32,508 bases of DNA from DATKPE01 sp033854175 (GTDB taxonomy: Bacteria; Bacteroidota; Ignavibacteria; UBA10030; SZUA-254): contig JAWOKN010000222.1 of NCBI GenBank assembly GCA_033854175.1, forward strand, positions 1 through 32,508, in the 5' to 3' direction. Position numbers and translations under genes: made by a program. The notes beneath the pieces were generated by a model that searched no databases, had not been told where the DNA came from, and saw only the letters and a list, made by a program, of their open reading frames with translations. This document shows positions 24,074 to 31,532 of the stretch, piece after piece (positions within the stretch are counted from its first letter, which is position 1; every line of letters starts with the position of its first letter).

Positions 24074-26521
24074 ATGAAAAAGTTGGATCTCAACGGGAGA
24101 TGGATGTTCAAAGGGGTGGACCGCTATAAAAAACTGCCCCGCATATATCGACATGCCCTCCGCTGGATGAAAGCCACCGTCCCGGGGACGGTCCATACCG
24201 ATCTTCTGTCACATAAGGTCATCCCTGATCCGTTCCATGGGATGAATGAACATCGGGTGGAGTGGGTTGAATCCCTGGCATGGGTCTATCGGCGTGAATT
24301 TTATGTCCCGGAGGGTTTCCTGAGCGAGGAAAGGATTTCACTCGTGGCCGATGGGCTGGATACGTTTGCGGCAATCCGCATGAATGGCAAACTCGTCGCC
24401 AAAACAGAGAATATGTTCATTGCACACCGTTTTGACGTGAAAAAGCATCTCCGGCGGGGGAAAAACCGGATTGAAATCATGTTTGATTCTCCTGCAATCC
24501 GTTCAAGGATTCTGGAACGGCAGTATGGCCCCCTCCAGGTGTCGCATGAGCATTCTCGTGTCTATGTCCGCAAGGCACAATATTCATTCGGCTGGGACTG
24601 GGGTCCGAAACTTACGACCTCAGGCATATGGCGGAATATTTACCTGGAGGGTGACTCGGGGGGTCGGATCTCCAATCCATTCGTAAAACTGCGCTCGATA
24701 AATAAAAAATCAGCGGTCGTTGATGTGTCCGTCGAAGTCGAAAAATATACGACGGCACTGTATACACTACGCGTGTTTGTCGGCGGCGGAAATAATGGCG
24801 TAGAAAAAATCGTCCCGGCAACCTCCCCCGTCACGAAAGTCCGGATACGCATCCCCGAACCCGATGTCTGGTGGCCGAATGGCTACGGCAATCAGCCGAT
24901 GTATACTGCCCTTCTTTCACTCGTACTGGATGGTCACGAGGTGAGCCAGATCGAAGTCCCGTTTGCCCTGCGCAGAGTCCGCCTTGCCCAGGAAGCGGAT
25001 AGCGAAGGTCGCTCATTTGTTTTTGAGGTGAATGGCCGGAGGATCTTTTGCAAAGGGGCCGACTGGATTCCAGCGGACAGTTTTATTCCGCGCATCAGCG
25101 ATGATGCGTATGAATTTCTCCTCCGGTCTGCCCGGGATGCACATATGAATATGATCCGGGTCTGGGGTGGGGGATTCTATGAACAGGATCAGTTCTATAA
25201 GCTTTGCGACCGGATGGGCCTGATGGTATGGCAGGATTTCATGTTCGCATGCGGCGAATACCCCCGGCATCCGGAGTTCCTCCGGCAGGTTCGCGCGGAG
25301 GCCAGGTCTGTTATATGCCGGCTTCGGAACCATCCCAGTATCGTCGCCTGGTGCGGAAATAATGAGTGTGAATGGCTCTTTTGCACGGAAAATCCTGATA
25401 AAAACCCCGACGCCATGTCAGGATCGGTGATGTATAGGAGCCTCCTTCCTCAAGCCTGTAGAAAACTGGATGGTACACGGCCTTACTGGCGGAGTACTCC
25501 GTTCGGTTCCGGGTTTCCTAACTCGGAAACGAACGGGAACCACCACCAGTGGCATGTCTGGAGCCATTGGAAGGATTATGCGGAGTATGAGAAGGACAGC
25601 GGCCGGTTCGTGACGGAGTTCGGATTTCAGTCCCCCGCCAACAGGCGCACGCTCGAGGATGTCACAACGGCCGCAGACCGGTATCCCCAGTCCCCTGTCA
25701 TGGAGCATCATAACAAACAGACTGAGGGGACCGAGAGATTGCTCAGGTTCCAAAGCGCCCATTATACATTACCGGGCGATTTCGATGATTTTATCTACAA
25801 GGGACAACTCGTCCAGGCCGACGCCCTCAAAACCGCCGTCGAACACTGGCGCAGGAGGAAGTTCAAAACCGCCGGGTCGCTCTTCTGGCAATTGAACGAC
25901 TGCTGGCCCGTCAGCAGCTGGTCTGTCATCGATAGCGGGCTCCGCCCCAAGGCAGCCTACTATGCAGCCAGGAGGTTCTTCAGCCCCCTCCTGGTGAGTT
26001 TTAAACGGGTCAATGCGGGCGTCGAGTGCTGGATAACAAACGACCGCCTGAGTCCCTTCAAAGGTGTGGTGAATCTCTCCCTGCAATCATTCGGCGGTAG
26101 GGTGTCATGGACAACAAGCTTGCCGGTTCATATCCCGCCAAACCGGTCTCGAAAGATTGTGCGTGTCCCCGGAATCGTTTATAAAAACCTGAATCCCCGC
26201 AATACGTACCTTGTCGGCGGAATCGTCCGCGGGGGTATCACCGAATCTGAAAACCGTTTCTTTTTTTCAGAGCCGAAACACTGGGAAAAGAGATCTGGTA
26301 CGATCCGCACGAAGGTTGTCAGGTCAGGGAAGGGCGGATATGCAGTCACCCTATGGTCCGGAATTTTTTGCAAGGGTGTGAGGCTGGAAATTGACGGGGA
26401 GGATGTATGGTTCGACGATAATTATTTCGACCTCGATCCCGGCGTGAAGAAGCGGATTGTCTTTGAATCTGCGCTGCAGTTGCGGGATGTCCGCAAACGG
26501 TTTTGTGTGCGGTGGATCTGA
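24074..26521 (+). CDS. GH2 beta-mannosidase, cytoplasmic
   Basis: This 815-residue protein has no signal peptide. It resembles GH2 beta-mannosidases, which remove non-reducing-end beta-D-mannose. The N-terminal jelly-roll shows LNGRWMF, KATVPGTVHTDLL, SLAWVYRREFYVP and the mannosidase-type SFGWDWGPKLTTSGIWRNIYLEG. The TIM barrel carries MNMIRVWGGGFYEQDQFYKLCD, then the acid/base glutamate in WCGNNE (Glu431) and the nucleophile in TEFGFQ (Glu515), spaced 84 residues apart. Both catalytic residues are intact. The start at ATG 24074 (MKKLDLNGRW) is preferred over TTG 24047, which would overlap the previous gene by 17 nt. It is the last gene of the operon and the best clue to the substrate: a beta-mannose-containing glycan. 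Confidence 0.9.
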   Translation: MKKLDLNGRWMFKGVDRYKKLPRIYRHALRWMKATVPGTVHTDLLSHKVIPDPFHGMNEHRVEWVESLAWVYRREFYVPEGFLSEERISLVADGLDTFAAIRMNGKLVAKTENMFIAHRFDVKKHLRRGKNRIEIMFDSPAIRSRILERQYGPLQVSHEHSRVYVRKAQYSFGWDWGPKLTTSGIWRNIYLEGDSGGRISNPFVKLRSINKKSAVVDVSVEVEKYTTALYTLRVFVGGGNNGVEKIVPATSPVTKVRIRIPEPDVWWPNGYGNQPMYTALLSLVLDGHEVSQIEVPFALRRVRLAQEADSEGRSFVFEVNGRRIFCKGADWIPADSFIPRISDDAYEFLLRSARDAHMNMIRVWGGGFYEQDQFYKLCDRMGLMVWQDFMFACGEYPRHPEFLRQVRAEARSVICRLRNHPSIVAWCGNNECEWLFCTENPDKNPDAMSGSVMYRSLLPQACRKLDGTRPYWRSTPFGSGFPNSETNGNHHQWHVWSHWKDYAEYEKDSGRFVTEFGFQSPANRRTLEDVTTAADRYPQSPVMEHHNKQTEGTERLLRFQSAHYTLPGDFDDFIYKGQLVQADALKTAVEHWRRRKFKTAGSLFWQLNDCWPVSSWSVIDSGLRPKAAYYAARRFFSPLLVSFKRVNAGVECWITNDRLSPFKGVVNLSLQSFGGRVSWTTSLPVHIPPNRSRKIVRVPGIVYKNLNPRNTYLVGGIVRGGITESENRFFFSEPKHWEKRSGTIRTKVVRSGKGGYAVTLWSGIFCKGVRLEIDGEDVWFDDNYFDLDPGVKKRIVFESALQLRDVRKRFCVRWI
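26480..26496. other. Small stem-loop at the convergent GH2/GH130 gene ends
   Basis: A 6-bp perfect stem (TTGCGG 26480-26485 pairing with CCGCAA 26491-26496, loop 5) lies 23 nt before the GH2 stop and is followed by TTTT at 26501-26504. It might serve as a weak terminator for one or both convergent genes. The T-run is short and it lies inside coding sequence, so this is tentative. Confidence 0.25.
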
Positions 26522-26522
26522 A

Positions 26523-27584
26523 CTATGATCGACAGTATTGTTGAAGTTCCCGGCCGCTGATTTTTCCACCGAGGACAACACTGTCCGCACCCGCATAGGG
26601 GAAGTAGAAATCCCTTTTGTGGAAATATGCACCGCAAACAAAAAGGACGTTTGCCAGGCCAAGCTCGGCCACGGGCACCGTTTCCGCTTTTGTCGCCGGC
26701 CTCATGAGCGGTTCATGCCGCCTGATGATAATTTTATCCGAGCCAAAGTCCGCAATTGCCATGCCGAGATCATATTCTCTCTCACCGTTCCATTTGCGCT
26801 TGCCGATGTGATAGAGGAGAAGGAATTTTTTCCCCCCGATTGAGAGCGGTGGAGCCCCTCCGCCTGTCCAGATGTCCTTGAAGGCAGGATCCGGCAGGGG
26901 ATCCATCAGAACCCCACGGCTTTTCCACTCACCGAATACGTCATCCGCTTCCGCCCAGTGAACGGTCATCGCATGTTCCCCCTCCATCGGCCGGTGGAGC
27001 ATGATGTAACGTTTTCCCACCTTTTTCTCAAAGATCATCCCGTTCTTGTTGTTGATGGTGTTGAAATCTCCCTTCAGAAGGCCGTGCTTCTCCCAGTGAA
27101 CAAAATCCCTGGTCGATGCCAGTGCAATGCGGATTTTGTTTTCCGGGGCCGCCGGGGAATATGCCGTGTAAACCATGACATACCGATTGCCGATCTTTGT
27201 TATCCGGCCGTCTTCAACACCGAGATTGTCGTAATCCTGATCGGGGTAGATGACAGGATCTGCGTGGCGGGCGAGGAGTTTCAACCGGGGGCTCAGAATT
27301 GCAAGTCCAACGGCGGATCGTCGGTAATCGAATCCGGGGGTTTCCTCACCCTGAGCCCTGTAGAGGAGGAAACAGAGTCCCCGCTCGCGCCGGAGTTTGT
27401 TTTTGGTTGCTTCCGGAAAAGGTAATCGCCTGATGATACCGGATAATCCGGCAGATTTCTCCACGAATGCACACGCGGGATTGAACGTGACCTTGTTTTC
27501 CCAGGGATGCGCCGATACCGGTTTCAATACCGGCCGACCGCCGTGCAGACGCTCGACCTTCGGGAAAATATTTTTGACTGCCAT
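26523..27584 (-). CDS. GH130 beta-mannoside phosphorylase/hydrolase
   Basis: A 353-residue protein if it starts at ATG 27584 (MAVKNIFPK); ATG 27623 or TTG 27641 would add 13 or 19 residues. GH130 enzymes cleave beta-mannosides, mostly by phosphorolysis giving mannose-1-phosphate. Markers are FNPACAF, FLLYRAQG, the catalytic Asp125 in NLGVEDGRITKIGNRYVMVYT, IALASTRDFVHWEKHG, NNKNGMIFEKKVGKRYIMLHRP and WTGGGAPPLSIGGKKFLLLYH. The basic residues in NKNG and LHRP resemble phosphate-binding positions of phosphorylases, but a hydrolase is not excluded. An insertion after FNPACAF (about residues 43-68) is longer than in the shortest members. No signal peptide, so cytoplasmic. It is on the opposite strand and ends 1 nt from the GH2 beta-mannosidase gene; it probably has its own promoter in the 27.6-28.3 kb region. 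Confidence 0.9.
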   Translation of the reverse strand: MAVKNIFPKVERLHGGRPVLKPVSAHPWENKVTFNPACAFVEKSAGLSGIIRRLPFPEATKNKLRRERGLCFLLYRAQGEETPGFDYRRSAVGLAILSPRLKLLARHADPVIYPDQDYDNLGVEDGRITKIGNRYVMVYTAYSPAAPENKIRIALASTRDFVHWEKHGLLKGDFNTINNKNGMIFEKKVGKRYIMLHRPMEGEHAMTVHWAEADDVFGEWKSRGVLMDPLPDPAFKDIWTGGGAPPLSIGGKKFLLLYHIGKRKWNGEREYDLGMAIADFGSDKIIIRRHEPLMRPATKAETVPVAELGLANVLFVCGAYFHKRDFYFPYAGADSVVLGGKISGRELQQYCRS

Positions 27585-27662
27585 ATCTTTTTCCGCCTGT
27601 ATAATGTGTTTGAATGTCAGCATTTTTCCGGTGGTGAGCAAATTGAACTTTTGTCATGACAT

Positions 27663-27863
27663 CTATGCGATCTCCATGGAAAATAACAGGGTCGCATCAG
27701 GGGCATCCTCCCACGGACGGCATGAAAAGCCCTTCCATATGGGGCTCACGCCGTTTTTTCCGATTATTAGTGTAAAACGACGCCCGGTGGCCGGATCCTC
27801 CCGGACAATGTAAACTCCTGTAAATATTCGACTTAGGAGAATGGTTGTTACCTGGCAAAACAC
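27663..27863 (-). CDS. Possible small hypothetical ORF upstream of GH130
   Basis: A 66-codon minus-strand frame lies just upstream of the GH130 gene. The C-terminal part (YIVREDPATGRRF, then GKNGVSPIWKGFSCRPWEDAP) reads like protein and uses codons like those of the neighbours, whereas the first 15 or so residues look less convincing. An AGGAG is visible on the minus strand inside this frame, near the plausible start of the protein-like part, but no normal start codon follows in frame. It may be a short gene with an unusual or mis-sequenced start, a fragment of a lost gene, or chance. No family is recognised. Confidence 0.25.
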   Translation of the reverse strand: MFCQVTTILLSRIFTGVYIVREDPATGRRFTLIIGKNGVSPIWKGFSCRPWEDAPDATLLFSMEIA

Positions 27864-28342
27864 TCTTTCGGGTATAATCTGCAGTGGGATTTGATTTTTA
27901 TTGCGATAATTATTAGAATTGTCTTAAGTATTTCTGGGTGGTTACTGTGAACACCACTTTCTCCGGGTTCACTGGTCCAGACCTGAAGGCGCTGCAAATC
28001 AGGTTATCACTTCTTTCAACGCTTCCAAATCTCCACTTCTGAACTCGAGGGTGAGTTCTCCTGAGTCGGAGTAGACTTCCACGGGGAATATCAGGTGTCT
28101 CCCGGACTCTCGTATTTTCTAATCTCAAAGAGCATTTTCGTTCTCTCACTTTTTTTGCCGTAACCGGCTTCATCGGTCGCGCAATTCCATGGTGTCATGT
28201 GGATTGCCGTCGGTGGGATGAATCTCATTTTTTTTCCGGGGTTTGATTTCATCCCTAACACCACGGGCGGCCGCATCAGGGGGATCCTGGAGAATGAACC
28301 GGCAAAAATCATTTCGTGATCATTTTTTTGAAAGGACTGGTC
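27864..28342. other. Gene-poor AT-richer stretch with a possible decayed ORF
   Basis: No intact gene is supported here. Composition is visibly more AT-rich than the operon, with T-runs near 28152 and 28228. On the minus strand two partial frames, 28312-28091 and 28118-27999, could be one reading frame broken by a single-base shift near 28110; the second part reads HLIFPVEVYSDSGELTLEF. Promoters for the divergent GH130 gene (minus) and the FG-GAP gene (plus) should lie in this stretch, but no convincing -35/-10 or -33/-7 pair was found by eye. Confidence 0.4.
28331..28336 (+). promoter_or_regulatory. Ribosome binding site AAAGGA choosing ATG 28343
   Basis: AAAGGA lies 6 nt before ATG 28343, which begins a good signal peptide (MNPFRLIFIGFFCF). 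This favours 28343 over the upstream in-frame start at 28316. Confidence 0.65.
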
Positions 28343-31024
28343 ATGAACCCATTTCGATTGATCTTTATCGGTTTTTTTTGTTTCTGCATGAGCGTGATGA
28401 CACTCTCCTCAGCATTCGCACAATTCGCACAACAGGGGGAAAAGCTTGTGGGTTCAGGCGGCGTCGGTCTGCCTGAACAGGGCGCTTCGGTTGCTCTCTC
28501 TGCGGACGGAAATACGGCCATCGTCGGCGGGTGGTGTGATAACCACGATGTGGGCGCAGCATGGGTGTTTACCAGGACCGACGGGATCTGGAGCCAGGAG
28601 GGGACTAAACTCGTCGGTACGGGTTATGTGGGCAATGCAGAACAGGGTGTTGCCGTTGCGATCTCGGCAGATGGCAGTACCGCACTCGTCGGCGGGTACT
28701 ACGATGACAGCCATACGGGTGCCGCGTGGATCTTTACAAGAACCGACGGCGTCTGGACCCAACAGGGGGACAAGCTCGTCGGCAATGATGGTGTCGGACC
28801 CAGCGAACAGGGTGTCGATGTTGCACTCTCGGCGGACGGAAATACTGCCATCGTCGGCGGGTGGTGCGACAATAGTAATGCGGGGGCGGCATGGATTTAT
28901 ACCAGGTCCGAAGGGATCTGGAGCCAGCAGGGGACTAAACTCGTCGGCACGGGCGCGGTTGGCGATGCACTCCAGGGTATTTCCGTGGCCCTCTCGGCCG
29001 ATGGAAATACTGCCATGGTCGGGGGGTATTTTGATAATATCTATACCGGCGCTGCATGGGTGTATACAAGGAGCGAGGGCGTCTGGACCCAACAGGGGAA
29101 TAAACTCGTGGGTACGGGTGCAGTCGGACGCGCGGAACAGGGTGTTTCTGTAGCCCTCTCGGCAGACGGAAATACCGCCATCGCCGGTGGTTGGTATGAC
29201 AACGGAAACGTGGGAGCCGCGTGGGTGTATACGAGGACCGATGGTGCCTGGAGCCAGCAGGGTGATAAACTCGTCGGAACGGACGCTCTCGGGACTCCGC
29301 TTCAGGGGAGGTCCGTCTCCCTGTCAGCCGACGGCAATACAGCCATAGTCGGCGGGTTTAATGATGACAGCAATACGGGCGCCGCGTGGGCCTATACGCG
29401 GAGCGCCGGCGTCTGGAGCCAACAGCCTGGAAAACTCATCGGCGCAGGTGCCGTCGGTAATGCGAAACAGGGAATATCCGTCTCTCTTTCTGCCGACGGC
29501 AAAACCATGATGATGGGAGGGAATTATGACGACGGCCGCATCGGCGCTGCGTGGGTCTTTCATGTTCCGGTTAAACCCCAGATCGTCACCGTCACCGATG
29601 TCCCCGGCGATCAGGGTGGAAAAGTGACCCTCGTCTGGAATAAGGCTTCAAATGACAGTGTAACCTATGACCAGATAGTGTCATATGGCGTCTGGCGGAA
29701 AATCCATCAGGCGAGGGGAGCCGGCAATCACCAACTGGTTGCGATGAGGGTGAAGAATGAATCGCTGGCGGATCTCTATGATTCTCTCGGGAGTGTCGAT
29801 GCGGTTCAGTCACCCCAGTATAGTTTCGTCGCACCGACCTGCGAAGATTCATGCATCTACGGCCCGCATCCTGACACGTTTATCGTTACAGCTCATACGA
29901 CAAATCCGGTCAAGGTCTGGATCTCCGATCCGGCCGTCGGCTATTCGGTGGATAATCTTGCCCCCTTACAGCCTTCGGGGTTTGCAGCAAACCCCCTGTC
30001 CGGGTTGCGCGCCCAACTGATATGGGATCCACCCACTGACCCGGATATCGATCGTTATGATATCTATCGATCGACAATAACCGGTTTTACTCCTTCCGCG
30101 GATGTCAAAATCGGGTCGGTGCCAACCGCCGGTTATACCGATACCGTCCCAGCGGTGGGTTATGCATATTTCTATCGCATTATCGCTGTCGATGTTCACG
30201 GCAATCAGAGCGTCCCCTCAGCTGAGGCGAGAGCGGCCTATCCTGTATCCCGGGTTTTTGCGGTTAACGAGGATTGGAATATTGTTTCAATTCCCCTGAT
30301 CCCGGATGATGCTTCGCTGTCAGTGGTATTTCCGACTGCAGTCTCCCAGGCGCTCGCATACAAGGGGACTTATGAGATCTCGTCGACCCTCAAGAACGGC
30401 GTGGGATACTGGCTCCGGTTTTTGGGGGATCAGAGTATTCAGATCAACGGCCTGCTGATACCTGTCGATACGATCGATGTTACCGATGGATGGAATATGA
30501 TAGGGTCCGTTAGCGCGTCAATTGCGGTATCATCCGTCGGCAGTATACCGGGCGGACTGGTGACTTCACAGTTCTTTGATTTCAATAACGGCTACCATAA
30601 GGCGGTCATCATCCACCCTGGAGGCGGTTATTGGGTCAAGGTGAACGGCAGCGGGAAATTGATCCTGGGCTCTGCCTCGTCAGATATCCCGAAGATCACG
30701 ATCAGACCCATCGCAGAACTGCCGCCGGCGATCCCCGGATCAGCCGACGGCCTTATTCCGAGGGAATTCTCCTTAAGCCAGAATTATCCGAATCCGTTCA
30801 ATCCGGCAACAATGATACAGTATACACTGCCGAAAGCCACACAGGTGCGGTTATCGGTTTATAATATCCTGGGTCAGGAGGTTGCCACGTTGGTGGATGA
30901 GTACCAGGATGCAGGTTACAAGTCATTCGTTTTTAAAGCCGAGAATTTGCCGAGCGGCGTATATATGTACAAACTGAGCGCATCCGCATTTGTTGACGTG
31001 AAGAGGATGCTCCTGATGAAATAA
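28343..31024 (+). CDS. Secreted T9SS protein with seven FG-GAP-like repeats (predicted beta-propeller)
   Basis: This 893-residue protein has a signal peptide ending about SSAFAQ (residue 27). Residues 41-406 or so hold seven repeats of 55 residues with consensus VGxxxQGxSVALSADGNTAIVGG, then GAAWVYTR and GVWSQQGxKLVGTG; the last is truncated. The pattern matches bacterial FG-GAP repeat proteins, and seven blades suggest a beta-propeller. Next come fibronectin-III-like segments (about 410-640, with VTLVWNKAS, and YDIYRSTITGF...YRIIAVDVHGNQS) and a beta-rich region with NEDWNIVSIPL and DGWNMIGSV. The C-terminal 85 or so residues are a T9SS type A sorting domain (SQNYPNPFNPATMIQYTLP, YNILGQEVATL, PSGVYMYKLSAS). 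It is likely a cell-surface binding or adhesion protein. It stands alone, with no neighbouring gene closer than 500 nt on its strand. Confidence 0.88.
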   Translation: MNPFRLIFIGFFCFCMSVMTLSSAFAQFAQQGEKLVGSGGVGLPEQGASVALSADGNTAIVGGWCDNHDVGAAWVFTRTDGIWSQEGTKLVGTGYVGNAEQGVAVAISADGSTALVGGYYDDSHTGAAWIFTRTDGVWTQQGDKLVGNDGVGPSEQGVDVALSADGNTAIVGGWCDNSNAGAAWIYTRSEGIWSQQGTKLVGTGAVGDALQGISVALSADGNTAMVGGYFDNIYTGAAWVYTRSEGVWTQQGNKLVGTGAVGRAEQGVSVALSADGNTAIAGGWYDNGNVGAAWVYTRTDGAWSQQGDKLVGTDALGTPLQGRSVSLSADGNTAIVGGFNDDSNTGAAWAYTRSAGVWSQQPGKLIGAGAVGNAKQGISVSLSADGKTMMMGGNYDDGRIGAAWVFHVPVKPQIVTVTDVPGDQGGKVTLVWNKASNDSVTYDQIVSYGVWRKIHQARGAGNHQLVAMRVKNESLADLYDSLGSVDAVQSPQYSFVAPTCEDSCIYGPHPDTFIVTAHTTNPVKVWISDPAVGYSVDNLAPLQPSGFAANPLSGLRAQLIWDPPTDPDIDRYDIYRSTITGFTPSADVKIGSVPTAGYTDTVPAVGYAYFYRIIAVDVHGNQSVPSAEARAAYPVSRVFAVNEDWNIVSIPLIPDDASLSVVFPTAVSQALAYKGTYEISSTLKNGVGYWLRFLGDQSIQINGLLIPVDTIDVTDGWNMIGSVSASIAVSSVGSIPGGLVTSQFFDFNNGYHKAVIIHPGGGYWVKVNGSGKLILGSASSDIPKITIRPIAELPPAIPGSADGLIPREFSLSQNYPNPFNPATMIQYTLPKATQVRLSVYNILGQEVATLVDEYQDAGYKSFVFKAENLPSGVYMYKLSASAFVDVKRMLLMK
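28463..29561 (+). repeat. Seven tandem 165-bp coding repeats (FG-GAP type)
   Basis: Units start about every 165 bp from 28463; the seventh is cut short at about 29561. Comparable segments (for example GCGGACGGA at 28502 and 28832) are spaced exactly 330 bp apart. Units 1 and 3 share WCDN and GIWSQ(E/Q)GTKL, while units 2 and 4 share GVWTQQG, so a two-unit, 330-bp higher-order repeat is visible at the start of the array. Confidence 0.88.
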
Positions 31025-31192
31025 TTTCACCGGGAGAAATTCCGGAATAAATACGAGCCAGACGGGAAAATCTGAGGATATATTTTCGGTATTTGTTCTT
31101 GACTGAATCAACTCCCACGATCACCGTTTAGGGAAGGAGGTGAATTTCCGGGTCTTATCTAAATAATGTTTCAGAACACCAGAGGGAGTAGC

Positions 31193-31309
31193 GTGAACCG
31201 AAGGGGCGGTAAGGTTCACCCGGCCAGAGCTGAGAGCGTTATAGTTCTGGTTATCATTTCGAGTGATGCGGCCATATCTCTTTTCATGAACCGAGGGCGG
31301 GGTATTCAC
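31193..31309. repeat. Inverted repeat plus imperfect direct repeat
   Basis: GTGAACC (31193-31199) and GGTTCAC (31213-31219) form a 7-bp inverted repeat with a 13-nt loop. The element beginning TGAACCGAAGGGGCGG (31194) recurs imperfectly as TGAACCGAGGGCGGGG (31287), ending in TTCAC in both. CAGAAC (31172-31177) can also pair with GTTCTG further along. Function unknown. Confidence 0.45.
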
Positions 31310-31522
31310 AACGGTTAAGTAAGGTTATCGTTCAGGCGGATGTTTCGTGATGGTGTAGAGCGTGATCGGCGAAAAGCCATCATTTTCAATGTATTCGATT
31401 GATCAGACCTGAGCACCTGTCATGCCAGTGATTTTTCGTTCCATGACGCAGGGTGAGACATGCTTGAGATCTGTTTGGGGAGGCACCGGTTAATTCATGA
31501 AATGCGCATCTATCACATCAAC

Positions 31523-31527
31523 GGAGG
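31523..31527 (+). promoter_or_regulatory. Ribosome binding site GGAGG for the gene at 31533
   Basis: GGAGG lies 5 nt before ATG 31533, an optimal arrangement that fixes the start of the final, truncated gene. Confidence 0.75.
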
Positions 31528-31532
31528 TTTCA

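Larger units (their letters stand above)
31025..31532. other. Intergenic region with short repeats; no supported gene
   Basis: About 500 nt without a convincing gene. A short stem (AATTTC 31023-31028 with GAAATT 31036-31041) sits right after the preceding stop but has no T-run, so it is a poor terminator. A strong Shine-Dalgarno-like GGGAAGGAGGTGA (31131-31143) has no start codon at proper spacing. A 50-codon plus-strand frame (31166-31318) and a 62-codon minus-strand frame overlap the repeats and are not recognisable proteins. The promoter for the gene at 31533 is presumably here but cannot be located by eye. Confidence 0.5.

Noticed and set aside
28454..29092. Antisense repetitive open frame opposite the FG-GAP array
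   Set aside because: Its periodicity simply mirrors the 165-bp repeats of the real gene on the plus strand.
28463..29561. CRISPR-like periodic repeats
   Set aside because: Units are 165 bp, translate in frame to FG-GAP-like repeats and have no short-repeat/spacer structure.
31023..31041. Terminator after the FG-GAP gene
   Set aside because: The stem is only 6 bp and AT-rich, with no T-run following.
31190..31250. tRNA or group II intron fragment suggested by GGTTCAC and GTGAACC
   Set aside because: No cloverleaf or acceptor stem can be formed, and the sequence around does not match intron domain V or a reverse transcriptase.
31166..31318. 50-codon plus-strand ORF in the intergenic region
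   Set aside because: It sits across the repeats, lacks a properly spaced ribosome site and has no recognisable protein features.
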